From DATFFO01 sp035250025 (GTDB taxonomy: Bacteria; Actinomycetota; Acidimicrobiia; Spongiisociales; ZC4RG35), in assembly GCA_035250025.1 (NCBI GenBank), contig DATFFO010000250.1, forward strand, positions 1 to 21,322: a stretch of 21,322 nt of DNA. Direction: 5' to 3'. The notes below the pieces were generated by a model. It was not told the DNA's origin. It did no database searches and saw nothing but the letters and a program-made list of their open reading frames with translations. Position numbers and translations under genes: made by a program. This document shows positions 14,339 through 21,319 of the stretch, piece after piece; the stretch's first letter is position 1, and each line of letters opens with the position of its first letter.

Positions 14339-15387
14339 AGACGGACGATGGGACGGATGGCGGCACGGGACTCGAGATCGGCGAGGGCCTGGCCCACGTC
14401 CTCCAGCGGGTACACGTGCGTGACGAGCGGGGACAGGTCGACAGATCCGGAACGCATGAGGGCGATCATCGCCGGATAGGCGTTGGGGCTGGAGCGGACT
14501 CCGAGGACGTCGATCTCGTCGAGGGTGAGGCGATCGATGTCGATCGGGGCTTGCTGTCCGCCGCTGAGCCCCAGGATGGCGACCTTCCCTCCTCGGCGCA
14601 CACACTCCGTGGCCTGGGTGGCCGCCACCGGGCTCCCGCTGGCGTCGAAGACATAGTCGACACCCCGTCCCCCGGTCAATCGTCTGACAGCTTTCACCGG
14701 GTCCTCCGTTTCATAGTCGACGATCTCGTCGCATCCCATGGTCTTGGCGAGCTGGAGCCGCCCGCCCCGCCCAACCATGATCAGCCGGGAAGCGCCGGCC
14801 GCCCGGGCGACAGCGGCCATCAGCAGCCCCAGCAGACCGGGACCGAAGATCGCCGCCGTGGAGCCGGCCTGGAACTCGCAGCGGCGCAGGGCATGGACGG
14901 TGAGGGAGCCCTGGTTGACGAGGGCACCCTCCAGGTCGCCGACCGAGTCTGGCAACCGGTGGAGCATCGGGGCGGGGCGCACGGCATACTCGGCCAGAGC
15001 GCCGGGGGCGGTGTGACCGTAGAGCCGGTAGCCGGGCGTGCCGGCCTTCTCGCACAGGTTGTAGCGGCCGCTGCGGCACATCGGGCAGCGACCACAGCCG
15101 ATGTGGTTCTCGGCGACCACTTTGTCACCCACCGCCAGTTCGAGATCGTCGAGGCCGGGCCCGAGAGCCGCCACCTCGCCCGACCACTCGTGGCCCATGA
15201 CAAAGGGGAGGGAGGGGGGCCACCCGCGGGCCTGGAAGGCGCCCTTGACCATCTTCAGGTCGGTCCCGCACAGCCCGCAGGCCCTGACCCGCACCAGCAC
15301 CTCGCCCGGCCCCGGCTCGGGCACGGGCAACGTGTCGACCGCCAGGTCGTTCCACCCCCGCAGCACGGCCGCTCGCATTTCGCTCAT
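14335..15387 (-). CDS. Zinc-dependent medium-chain alcohol dehydrogenase
   Basis: A 350-residue zinc MDR protein of the sorbitol/threonine/scyllo-inosamine dehydrogenase type. Catalytic zinc ligands are Cys40 (GLCGTD) and His66-Glu67 (GHEW). The structural zinc lobe has Cys98, Cys101, Cys104 and Cys112. The nucleotide-binding turn is GPGLLG (182-187). ATG at 15387 is chosen over the frame's upstream Met at 15435: it follows GGGAGGAG at good spacing, and ATGA overlaps the stop of the creatininase-family gene. It oxidises a secondary alcohol, probably of a polyol, amino alcohol or cyclitol, to a ketone with NAD(P). The 4-base overlaps on both sides show a tightly coupled operon: hydrolase, dehydrogenase, SnoaL-like protein. 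Substrate unknown. Confidence 0.92.
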   Translation of the reverse strand: MSEMRAAVLRGWNDLAVDTLPVPEPGPGEVLVRVRACGLCGTDLKMVKGAFQARGWPPSLPFVMGHEWSGEVAALGPGLDDLELAVGDKVVAENHIGCGRCPMCRSGRYNLCEKAGTPGYRLYGHTAPGALAEYAVRPAPMLHRLPDSVGDLEGALVNQGSLTVHALRRCEFQAGSTAAIFGPGLLGLLMAAVARAAGASRLIMVGRGGRLQLAKTMGCDEIVDYETEDPVKAVRRLTGGRGVDYVFDASGSPVAATQATECVRRGGKVAILGLSGGQQAPIDIDRLTLDEIDVLGVRSSPNAYPAMIALMRSGSVDLSPLVTHVYPLEDVGQALADLESRAAIRPIVRL

Positions 15388-16163
15388 CGCGGCTCCTCCC
15401 CGCCGGCCTCGCTCCGGGCCGCCAACGCCTTCCAAACCTCGTTGACCGAGGCCACGATGTGGTCGGCGACGGCGGCGAAGATCTCCGTCGCCCTCTCGGC
15501 CGAGACCGACCCCGGCGAGCCGTACCAGCCGCTGACGGCGACCTCCCGGAAGTCCTTCATGATCGGAAACACGTCCCTGCGCCGGAAGAGGGCATGGCCC
15601 TCGACGCCCCGGTCGACCGAATCGCCACCGCTGAGCCGATCCAGATGGACCAGCGACGGGTCGTGGGCGAGGACGGCGGCAGTCTCCATCGAGCCGGCGT
15701 GGGTGAACTCCATCTCGTCGGGGAACAGGGCGTTGGTGATGACATGCGATTCGGCGACCAGTACCCGCAGCGAGGTGGCCTGTTGAATCTCGTCCGCCCC
15801 CAGGCGAACGGCCGGGGTGTTGCCCTCATGCCAGTTGACGATCAGCAGGCGTTCGACGCCCGCGGTGGCGAGACCCCCGGAAACGTCCACCATGAGATCG
15901 ACCATCGTGCGGGGGCGGAGGGAGAGCGAGCCCGCCCAGGGAAGGTGATAGGGGGCGACTCCCACCGGCGACAACGGCACGACCGGAGCCTCCAGTCGTT
16001 CGGCCACCCTCAGGGCGATGGTGAGGGCGGCGAAGGCGTCCGTTCCCAGGGGAAGGTGGGACCCATGCTGCTCGACGCTGCCCGTGACAAGAATCGCCGT
16101 CCCCCGGGCCAGGGCCTCCTGGGCGCGAGGCTGGGTCATATTGGCGAGGAGCCACCGGTCCAT
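15384..16163 (-). CDS. Creatininase family metal-dependent amidohydrolase
   Basis: A 259-residue protein of the creatininase/MftE-like family, cytoplasmic di-metal hydrolases that open cyclic amides or cleave other C-N or C-C bonds. Visible ligands are Glu31 and His33 in GSVEQHGSHLPLGTD, Asp42 in the same block, His112 in NWHEGN (usually NGHGGN) and Glu160 in HAGSMETA. Length is typical. ATG at 16163 has GGAG 8 bases upstream. It is the first gene of the operon 16163-13075, behind a promoter with a LacI-type operator. The family covers creatininase, mycofactocin maturation peptidase, riboflavin-pathway amidohydrolases and 3-dehydro-scyllo-inosose hydrolase. The adjacent polyol-type dehydrogenase and LacI regulation make a ring-opening hydrolase for an oxidised cyclitol or cyclic amide plausible, but this is inference. 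Confidence 0.87.
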   Translation of the reverse strand: MDRWLLANMTQPRAQEALARGTAILVTGSVEQHGSHLPLGTDAFAALTIALRVAERLEAPVVPLSPVGVAPYHLPWAGSLSLRPRTMVDLMVDVSGGLATAGVERLLIVNWHEGNTPAVRLGADEIQQATSLRVLVAESHVITNALFPDEMEFTHAGSMETAAVLAHDPSLVHLDRLSGGDSVDRGVEGHALFRRRDVFPIMKDFREVAVSGWYGSPGSVSAERATEIFAAVADHIVASVNEVWKALAARSEAGGEEPR

Positions 16164-16196
16164 CGTCGTCTCCAGCTGTCGGTTCCCGGATGCATC

Positions 16197-16214
16197 TGCG
16201 CAAACGGTTGCTCA
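16197..16214 (-). promoter_or_regulatory. LacI-type operator at the creatininase operon
   Basis: TGCGCAAACGGTTGCTCA is an 18-base CG-centred palindrome with 7 of 9 matching pairs, the best formed of the four sites. It lies 4 bases downstream of a -10-like TATTGT (minus strand, 16218-16223), covering the predicted transcription start, and 34 bases upstream of the creatininase-family ATG. The position implies repression. Confidence 0.72.
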
Positions 16215-16217
16215 GGC

Positions 16218-16223
16218 ACAATA
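16218..16223 (-). promoter_or_regulatory. -10 element of the creatininase operon promoter
   Basis: The minus strand reads TATTGT here, a good TANNNT -10. The -35 region 17 bases upstream (TCGCCA) is poor. The initiation point would fall inside the operator at 16197-16214. Confidence 0.4.
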
Positions 16224-16280
16224 GCCCGCCGCGGCGGAGGTGGCGACTGCCGGCACGAGCTGGCGAACCCCGGGTTGGTG

Positions 16281-16318
16281 AGCACGGTTTCCGTGTTCCC
16301 CGGCCCTCAGAACCGGGG
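16281..16318 (-). terminator. Tandem hairpins downstream of lacI
   Basis: Two adjacent stems lie between the lacI stop and the next promoter: CCCCGG/CCGGGG (16298-16303 with 16313-16318, 9-base loop) and CACGG/CCGTG (16283-16287 with 16291-16295, loop of three). Neither is followed by a strong T-run, but they are placed to end the importer 2/lacI transcript. The rest of this 191-base gap holds an ACAACC-rich stretch with no coding signal. Confidence 0.4.
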
Positions 16319-16354
16319 ACCGGCAACCGACAGCCGACAACCAACAACCGCCAG

Positions 16355-17404
16355 TCACCGGGCGGCGGCGGTCGACTGGCGCACTACGAGCTCGGGTGCC
16401 ACCAGCCGGGTCTCGGGGCTGCGCCCCGGGTCGACGATCGTCTTGAGCAACAGCGAGGCCGCCAGCGCCCCGAGGTCGTACTGGGAGATGCGGACCGTGG
16501 TCAGGGCAGGCGAGAACCTCTCGCTGTACGGCATGTCGTTGAATCCCACCACCGACACGTCGACGGGGCAGGTACGGCCACTCGCCCGGATGGCATCGAT
16601 CGCCCCCAGCGCCAGGCGATCGTTGCCCGCCAGCACCGCCGTGGTGTCGGGATACTGGTCCAGCAACTGGCGGGTGAGGCGCTCGCCCTCCTCCTCGGTT
16701 TGTCTCTCCGAGAAGCGATGCAGACCGGCCAGGCCGGCGGCTCCGAGGGTGTCGTCGAAGGCCTCGAGGCGGTTGACCGTCGAAGACACGTCCTCGGGCC
16801 CGGCGACGTGGACGATCTTTCGATGACCCAGCGACAGGAGATGCTCGACAGCGAGCCGGGTACCCATGCGGTCATCGGGGAGGACGGCCGACACCGGCCC
16901 CTGGCTGGAACCGCGGTTGAACAGGACGACGGGGACCCCCGCATCGATGGCGTCTGCGAGAACGGTGTCACTCTCCCTGGCCACCCCGTAGAGGAGGCCT
17001 TCGGCCCGAGCGCCGAGCATGGCCGAAACGTGCGAGTGGGCATGGTCGAGATTGTCATCCGTGCTGGCGAGGATGAGCGAGTAGCCGTCGGCCAACAGCA
17101 CGTCGCCCGCTCCTCGCGTGATCCCGGCCTGGTAGAGGTTGGCCACATCGGGCACCACCATGCCCACCAGCAGCGTGCGTCCGGTCCGCAGCGCCCGTGC
17201 CACCGAGTTGCGCCGATACCCGAGCGAGCGGGCGGCCTCTTTGATGCGACCCTCGGTCTCAGAGGTGATGCGCCCGGCTGAGGCCTGGTCGTTGAGCACC
17301 CTGGAAACGGTCGACACGTGGACTCCCGCCTCCCGGGCGACGTCGCGCAGGGTGACGGGACGCGCCGGGCGGGGTGGGATCTCTCCTGGCCGGGTCTTGT
17401 CCAC
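16355..17404 (-). CDS. LacI family transcriptional repressor
   Basis: A 349-residue regulator. The N-terminal helix-turn-helix is at about 18-40 (VTLRDVAREAGVHVSTVSRVLND), followed by the hinge helix with NSVARALRTG (about 66-75) and a periplasmic-binding-protein-like ligand domain starting at TLLVGMVVPDVANLY. The recognition helix has Val-Ser where LacI has Tyr-Gln, similar to PurR/CcpA-type members that read GCAAACG half-sites. That agrees with the GCAAACGATTG sites in this window. The start is GTG at 17404; no ATG is available before the HTH. It follows the DppC-like gene by 17 bases and so belongs to importer operon 2, whose promoter carries one of the operators, implying autoregulation. 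Such proteins usually sense sugars, polyols or nucleobases and are released by the ligand. Confidence 0.93.
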   Translation of the reverse strand: MDKTRPGEIPPRPARPVTLRDVAREAGVHVSTVSRVLNDQASAGRITSETEGRIKEAARSLGYRRNSVARALRTGRTLLVGMVVPDVANLYQAGITRGAGDVLLADGYSLILASTDDNLDHAHSHVSAMLGARAEGLLYGVARESDTVLADAIDAGVPVVLFNRGSSQGPVSAVLPDDRMGTRLAVEHLLSLGHRKIVHVAGPEDVSSTVNRLEAFDDTLGAAGLAGLHRFSERQTEEEGERLTRQLLDQYPDTTAVLAGNDRLALGAIDAIRASGRTCPVDVSVVGFNDMPYSERFSPALTTVRISQYDLGALAASLLLKTIVDPGRSPETRLVAPELVVRQSTAAAR

Positions 17405-17421
17405 GACCGGAAGGCTAACGA

Positions 17422-18342
17422 TCAGCGTCGTTCGGTACGCGGGTCCAGCACGTCGCGCAGCCCGTCACCGACCAGGTTGAACGAGAGCGCCCACAGGAAC
17501 ACCATCAGCCCCGGGAACGTAGAAGTCCACCACCTCCCGGCAATGATGTCGGCCTGGCCCTCGCTGACCAATGTCCCCCATTCCGCCTGGCCGGCCACCG
17601 CCAGGCCGATAAACGCCAGCGTTGCCCCGAAGAGGACGGCGTGGCCCATGTCGAGCGTCGCCTGGACGGCGACAGGAGTGAAGGAGTTGGGGAGGATGTC
17701 CCGTCGGATGATCCCGAACTTGGAGTCACCGATGGCGCGGGCGGCATCGACGTAATCCTCCTCCCGGACCAGGAGGATCTGACTTCGGATTATCCGGGCG
17801 TAACGCGCCCACATGATCACCGCCAGGGCCACGACGATATTGATGAACGACGGCCCGAGGATGGAGGCAATCGCAAGCGGGAAAATCAGCTCGGGGATGG
17901 AGAGGAACACGTCAACTATGCGCATCAGGAAGGCGTCGACCCGCCCGCCAGCCAGGCCGGCGGTGGTGCCGACGATGAGGCCGATCAGCACGGCGCCCCC
18001 GACGACATACAGTGAGAGCTGGAGAGACAGTCGCGACCCCCAGACGATTCCATAAAGGACGTCGCCGCCCATCCGGGTAGTTCCCAGGAGGTGGTCGGGC
18101 GACCCCGGAGGGACCGCCACCGCGCTCAGGTCGCGGGGCATCTGGTAGACGCCTCGCTCGTTTCCCGGGACTATCAGCGGGGCGAATATCGCCATTCCCA
18201 GCATGACGACGATCAGTACCGCCCCGAAGGCGGTACTGCCCCGGCTGAACACCTCTCTGGTGGTCGCCCACAGCCGCCGGGCCTTGACCCGGAACGGAGA
18301 GTCCTTTATGACACCCGGTGCTCTGGCGGTGCGGACAGCCAT
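17422..18342 (-). CDS. Peptide-type ABC transporter permease, DppC-like, 2
   Basis: A 306-residue DppC/OppC-type permease, paralogue of the protein at 9577-10500 over its whole length. Shared features are YQMPRD, LGTT..GGDV.YG, EAA loop DAARAIG (199-205) with GDSKFGI, FIGLA.AG..EWG.LVS.GQA, and the C-terminus GDGLRDVLDPRTE. Helices are regularly spaced as in the family. ATG at 18342 is used: it lies one base after the preceding TGA (TGAGATG) with GAGGAG about 11 bases upstream. A GTG at 18354 would add four residues but has no room for a ribosome binding site. It forms the channel of importer 2 with the DppB-like partner. lacI follows 17 bases later and no ATPase genes do. Confidence 0.92.
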   Translation of the reverse strand: MAVRTARAPGVIKDSPFRVKARRLWATTREVFSRGSTAFGAVLIVVMLGMAIFAPLIVPGNERGVYQMPRDLSAVAVPPGSPDHLLGTTRMGGDVLYGIVWGSRLSLQLSLYVVGGAVLIGLIVGTTAGLAGGRVDAFLMRIVDVFLSIPELIFPLAIASILGPSFINIVVALAVIMWARYARIIRSQILLVREEDYVDAARAIGDSKFGIIRRDILPNSFTPVAVQATLDMGHAVLFGATLAFIGLAVAGQAEWGTLVSEGQADIIAGRWWTSTFPGLMVFLWALSFNLVGDGLRDVLDPRTERR

Positions 18343-18343
18343 C

Positions 18344-19357
18344 TCAGGTCCCACTCCTCAGTACCACGCGCCGATCGAGGTAGCCATACACCACATCCAC
18401 GGCCATGTTGATCAGGAGGAACAGGATGCTGGTGAAGATGACGAATCCCAGGGTGGTGGCCTGGTCACCGCTGAGGACGGCGTCCGCCATCCAGTTGCCC
18501 AGGCCAGGCCAGCCGAAGATCGTCTCCACCACCACCGTCCCTTCGAACATGATCCCGATCGAGAGGCCGATCACGGTGACGGTCGGGATGAAGGCGTTGC
18601 GGCGGGCGTGCCGCCGCACGACCAGCCGTTCGGGGAGGCCCCGGGCTCGGGCGGCGTCGACGTAGTCCCGACCCATTTCCTCGAGGAGCGACGAGCGCAT
18701 CATGCGGGTGATGATGCCCACCGCGGCGTACCCGAGCGTGAGGGCGGGCAGCACCAAATGCCAGGCGGCATCCGCCAGGGCCCGGAAGTTCCCCGCCAGG
18801 AGGGAGTCGATGACGTAGAAGTTGGTGGGATGGGGAATGCTGTTCCACAGCTCCGGATCGGATCTCCCGTGAGGGAACCAGCCCAGGTATGACCAGAAGA
18901 TGATCAGGAGCACGATTCCCAGCCAGAAAGTAGGCATGCTGGCGCCCCCGACCGCGAACACGCTGCTGAGCTGGTCGGGTAATCGATTACGGCGCCGGGC
19001 AGCAAACGTGCCCAGACCGACCCCCAGGGCGACGGCCCAGAGAGCGGCGGCCATCCCCAGTTCTATGGAAGCGGCGATCTTGGTGGGGAACACCTGGGTG
19101 ACCGGGGCCGCCGCCACCGCCGACCACCCGAGGTCGCCGCGCACCACCCCGCCCAGCCATGCCAGGTATTGCATGTGCACCGGCTCGTCGAGATTGAACC
19201 GCTCTTCGAGAGCGGCGATCTCCTCGTCGGTCATGCCCGGTTCCAGGTAGGGCCCGATCGTGGTGCCCCCGAGACGGGTCAGTCCGAACACGAGGATGCT
19301 GACCACCAGGATCACGAAGGGCAGTGCCAGCAGTCGACGTCCGATGTACTTATGCAA
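18344..19357 (-). CDS. Peptide-type ABC transporter permease, DppB-like, 2
   Basis: A 337-residue DppB/OppB-type permease of the same length as its paralogue at 8560-9573. The N-terminal helix (RRLLALPFVILVVSILVFGLTRLGG), the EAA loop DAARARG (234-240) followed by LPERLVVRRHARRNAFIPT, and C-terminal YLDRRVVL closely match importer 1. The ATPase-docking stretch is nearly identical, so the same ATPases could serve both. The start is TTG at 19357, aligned with the paralogue's Met, with GGAGGG about 10 bases upstream; no ATG is available near the first helix. It lies 103 bases after the lipoprotein gene, beyond a strong hairpin, and one base before the ATG of the DppC-like gene. Confidence 0.92.
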   Translation of the reverse strand: MHKYIGRRLLALPFVILVVSILVFGLTRLGGTTIGPYLEPGMTDEEIAALEERFNLDEPVHMQYLAWLGGVVRGDLGWSAVAAAPVTQVFPTKIAASIELGMAAALWAVALGVGLGTFAARRRNRLPDQLSSVFAVGGASMPTFWLGIVLLIIFWSYLGWFPHGRSDPELWNSIPHPTNFYVIDSLLAGNFRALADAAWHLVLPALTLGYAAVGIITRMMRSSLLEEMGRDYVDAARARGLPERLVVRRHARRNAFIPTVTVIGLSIGIMFEGTVVVETIFGWPGLGNWMADAVLSGDQATTLGFVIFTSILFLLINMAVDVVYGYLDRRVVLRSGT

Positions 19358-19414
19358 GCTTCAGATTCCCTCCGTCGATTCTACGCCAACGCCGGGGCTT
19401 GACAGATGCTCCCG

Positions 19415-19445
19415 CCCGCCCGGACGGAGAAACCGTCCGGGCGGG
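19415..19445 (-). terminator. Hairpin between lipoprotein 2 and its permease gene
   Basis: CCCGCCCGGACGG (19415-19427) and CCGTCCGGGCGGG (19433-19445) form a perfect 13-pair stem with a five-base loop (AGAAA on the plus strand). It lies 15 bases after the lipoprotein stop in the direction of transcription. There is no T-run after it, which favours a leaky attenuator or mRNA-end stabiliser over a full terminator. It parallels the palindrome at 8511-8534, though the sequence differs. Confidence 0.62.
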
Positions 19446-19460
19446 TGCGAAGCCGTCCGA

Positions 19461-21173
19461 TTACTTGTCGTAGAGCTTCCAGTACTGGGAAGGCCGGGGC
19501 CACATCGGGTTCTCGATGTGACCGGTCACCCAGTCGCCCGATGCTGACGGCGCCCCCTCGTTGGCAGGCATGATCCACATGGCCTCCTCATACAGGACGT
19601 TCTGGATCTCCGAGAGGATCCCGAGACGCTCCTCCTCGTCCAGCGTCGTGCGCGCCGAGGCGATCAGGGCGTCGATGGCCTCGGGGTCGGAGTATCCGTC
19701 CACGAAGCTGTTGACCGCTCCGTACCTGCCGTCGGACACCGCGCTGTCGAACAGATAGGCGTCCGGGGTTGAGTACTGGGAGCTGGTGTAGGACCACATC
19801 GCCATCGGCAGCGGGTCGGTGGCCAGCGCCTCGTCGAACTGGGCCTCGGGCACCGCCAGCACGTTGATGTGGAAGTTGGGGTTCAGGGCCTCGATGCTGT
19901 CCTTGAGGGTCAGCGCCGCTCCCGTGAATCCCTCGTGGGTCTGGTCGCTCATGATCGAGATCGTGAACCCCTCGTCCCAGTAACCGGCCTCCGTGAACAG
20001 TTGCTCGGCCATGGCCGGGTCAGTCTCGTAAATCGGAGCATCGGGGTCATAGCCGTACATCTCGACCGGGAGCATGAAGCTACCCCGGCCACCAAGGCCC
20101 CCCAGGATCCCGTCGATGTAGCCCTGGTAGTTGAAGGCATAGTTGAACGCCTGCCGGATCCGCACATCCTGGAAGAAGTCCAGCGGGATCGTGTCACCCT
20201 CGGGCAGGGCGCCTTCGGCGATGTTCATGTTCATGCCGATCTGGAGCACCTGGAGATCGAGGACGCTCGTGTCGACCACGGCGTGCTCGATGCCCTCGAA
20301 CGACGGGACGTCGGTCGGGCTGATATCGACGATGTCGAATTCCTTGGCCTGCAGGCCGGCGGCCGGCGAGTCGACGATCAACTCCCACCGCACGGGCAGA
20401 TGGGCGGGCTCTCCCCAGTAGTCCGGGTTGATGTCGAACGTCATCCGGTCGCCCCGCTCCCACGTGGCGAGCGTGTAGGGGCCGGTGCCGACCATGTTCT
20501 GCGCCATGAACTCGTTGGGCTGGCCGGCGGTGACTCCCCCGTTGGCCTCGACTGCATCCGGGCTCACCACACTGGCGACCGGGTGGGCAGCGAGAAAGGC
20601 CAGGAACGAGGCATCGACCTCGTTGAGGGTGACCTCGAATGTCAGGTCATCGACTGCCGTGGTGCTGGCCACGTTGGAGAAGAGTTCGGACTGACCCTCG
20701 GGCAGGGCCATCTCGACCACCCGGTCCCACGAGAACTTGAAGTCCTCTGCGGTCATGTCGGTCCCATCGGAGAAGACCACGCCCTCGCGCAGGTTGAAGG
20801 TGTACGTGAGCCCGTCTTCGGAGATCAACCCGTTGTCGAGCGTGGGAACCTCGGTGGCCAGCGACGGAATTACCGAGCCGTCCTCGGCGTCGATGGCCAC
20901 GAGCCGGTCGTAGACGTTCAGAATCACGTCCATGCCCACGTCGTTGCCGTTCACCGCTCCGGGGTCGAGGTTGAACACGTCGTCATTGACCGTGACCACC
21001 AGCGTGTCCGGGTTGGGCACGTCCGAGGGCGCCCCGCTCGTACCGGTGGTGCCGGCCGTGCCCCCGTCAGGGGTCGTGCCGCTGTCGTCGGTTGTCGTCT
21101 CGCTTCCACACGCGGCGAGGGCGACGACCATGAAGATGATCAACGCCCGGCCCGCAATCGATATCCGTCGCAT
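19461..21173 (-). CDS. ABC transporter substrate-binding lipoprotein (SBP family 5) 2
   Basis: A 570-residue extracytoplasmic solute receptor of the peptide/opine/nickel family. ATG at 21173 is preferred to the frame's Met at 21236: it begins a clean signal (MRRISIAGRALIIFMVVALAA) ending in lipobox LAAC with Cys22. It has GAGAGGAA 9 bases upstream and leaves room for a promoter and operator. Residues 23-54 are a Thr/Gly/Asp-rich linker. The mature domain starts near DTLVVTVNDDVFNLDPG, and NGLISEDGLTYTFNLREGVV is the family signature. It is strongly similar to the lipoprotein at 6714-8492 throughout, but the ligand region has diverged enough that a different or wider ligand range is possible. 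It heads the operon lipoprotein, DppB-like, DppC-like, lacI. Confidence 0.93.
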   Translation of the reverse strand: MRRISIAGRALIIFMVVALAACGSETTTDDSGTTPDGGTAGTTGTSGAPSDVPNPDTLVVTVNDDVFNLDPGAVNGNDVGMDVILNVYDRLVAIDAEDGSVIPSLATEVPTLDNGLISEDGLTYTFNLREGVVFSDGTDMTAEDFKFSWDRVVEMALPEGQSELFSNVASTTAVDDLTFEVTLNEVDASFLAFLAAHPVASVVSPDAVEANGGVTAGQPNEFMAQNMVGTGPYTLATWERGDRMTFDINPDYWGEPAHLPVRWELIVDSPAAGLQAKEFDIVDISPTDVPSFEGIEHAVVDTSVLDLQVLQIGMNMNIAEGALPEGDTIPLDFFQDVRIRQAFNYAFNYQGYIDGILGGLGGRGSFMLPVEMYGYDPDAPIYETDPAMAEQLFTEAGYWDEGFTISIMSDQTHEGFTGAALTLKDSIEALNPNFHINVLAVPEAQFDEALATDPLPMAMWSYTSSQYSTPDAYLFDSAVSDGRYGAVNSFVDGYSDPEAIDALIASARTTLDEEERLGILSEIQNVLYEEAMWIMPANEGAPSASGDWVTGHIENPMWPRPSQYWKLYDK

Positions 21174-21255
21174 ATGTATTGGTTCCTCTCTCCTCCTGGC
21201 CACCAGGCTCGGGCAGAACGAGGGCGTGCCGGTCATCCGACGCCTCCGACGCTCA

Positions 21256-21271
21256 GCCCAATCGTTTGCAC
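21256..21271 (-). promoter_or_regulatory. LacI-type operator at importer operon 2 / lacI
   Basis: The minus strand reads GTGCAAACGATTGGGC, sharing GCAAACGATTG with the site at 6656. Symmetry around the central CG is 5 of 8 pairs. It overlaps the downstream edge of the -10 element and covers the predicted transcription start, so binding would block this promoter. This implies autoregulation of the lacI gene in this operon. Confidence 0.65.
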
Positions 21272-21299
21272 GCTAGCCCTAGCATGAAAGGACTGTCAA
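21270..21299 (-). promoter_or_regulatory. Promoter of importer operon 2 / lacI
   Basis: A consensus -35 TTGACA (minus strand, 21299-21294) and a -10-like TAGCGT (21275-21270) are separated by 18 bases. The transcription start would be near 21262, about 90 bases upstream of the lipoprotein ATG. This is the best promoter match in the window. Confidence 0.65.
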
Positions 21300-21300
21300 C

Positions 21301-21319
21301 CAAAAGAGCCGTTGGCTCT
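21301..21319 (-). terminator. Intrinsic terminator of a gene outside the window
   Basis: On the minus strand AGAGCC, loop AAC, GGCTCT form a six-pair stem followed by TTTGG. It probably ends the transcript of a leftward gene lying beyond position 21322, just before the importer 2 promoter. Confidence 0.5.

Noticed and set aside
16319..16350. ACAACC-rich stretch between lacI and the creatininase operator as a short tandem repeat
   Set aside because: The units are irregular and few; no consistent period or coding potential.
17411..17424. GCTAACGATCAGC near the lacI start as a possible further operator
   Set aside because: The half-sites do not match GCAAACG, and it straddles the stop codon of the permease gene without a promoter.
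18979..18990. 12-base palindrome GTAATCGATTAC inside the DppB-like gene 2
   Set aside because: It lies in coding sequence, lacks the GCAAACG core of the operators and has no promoter nearby; most likely chance.
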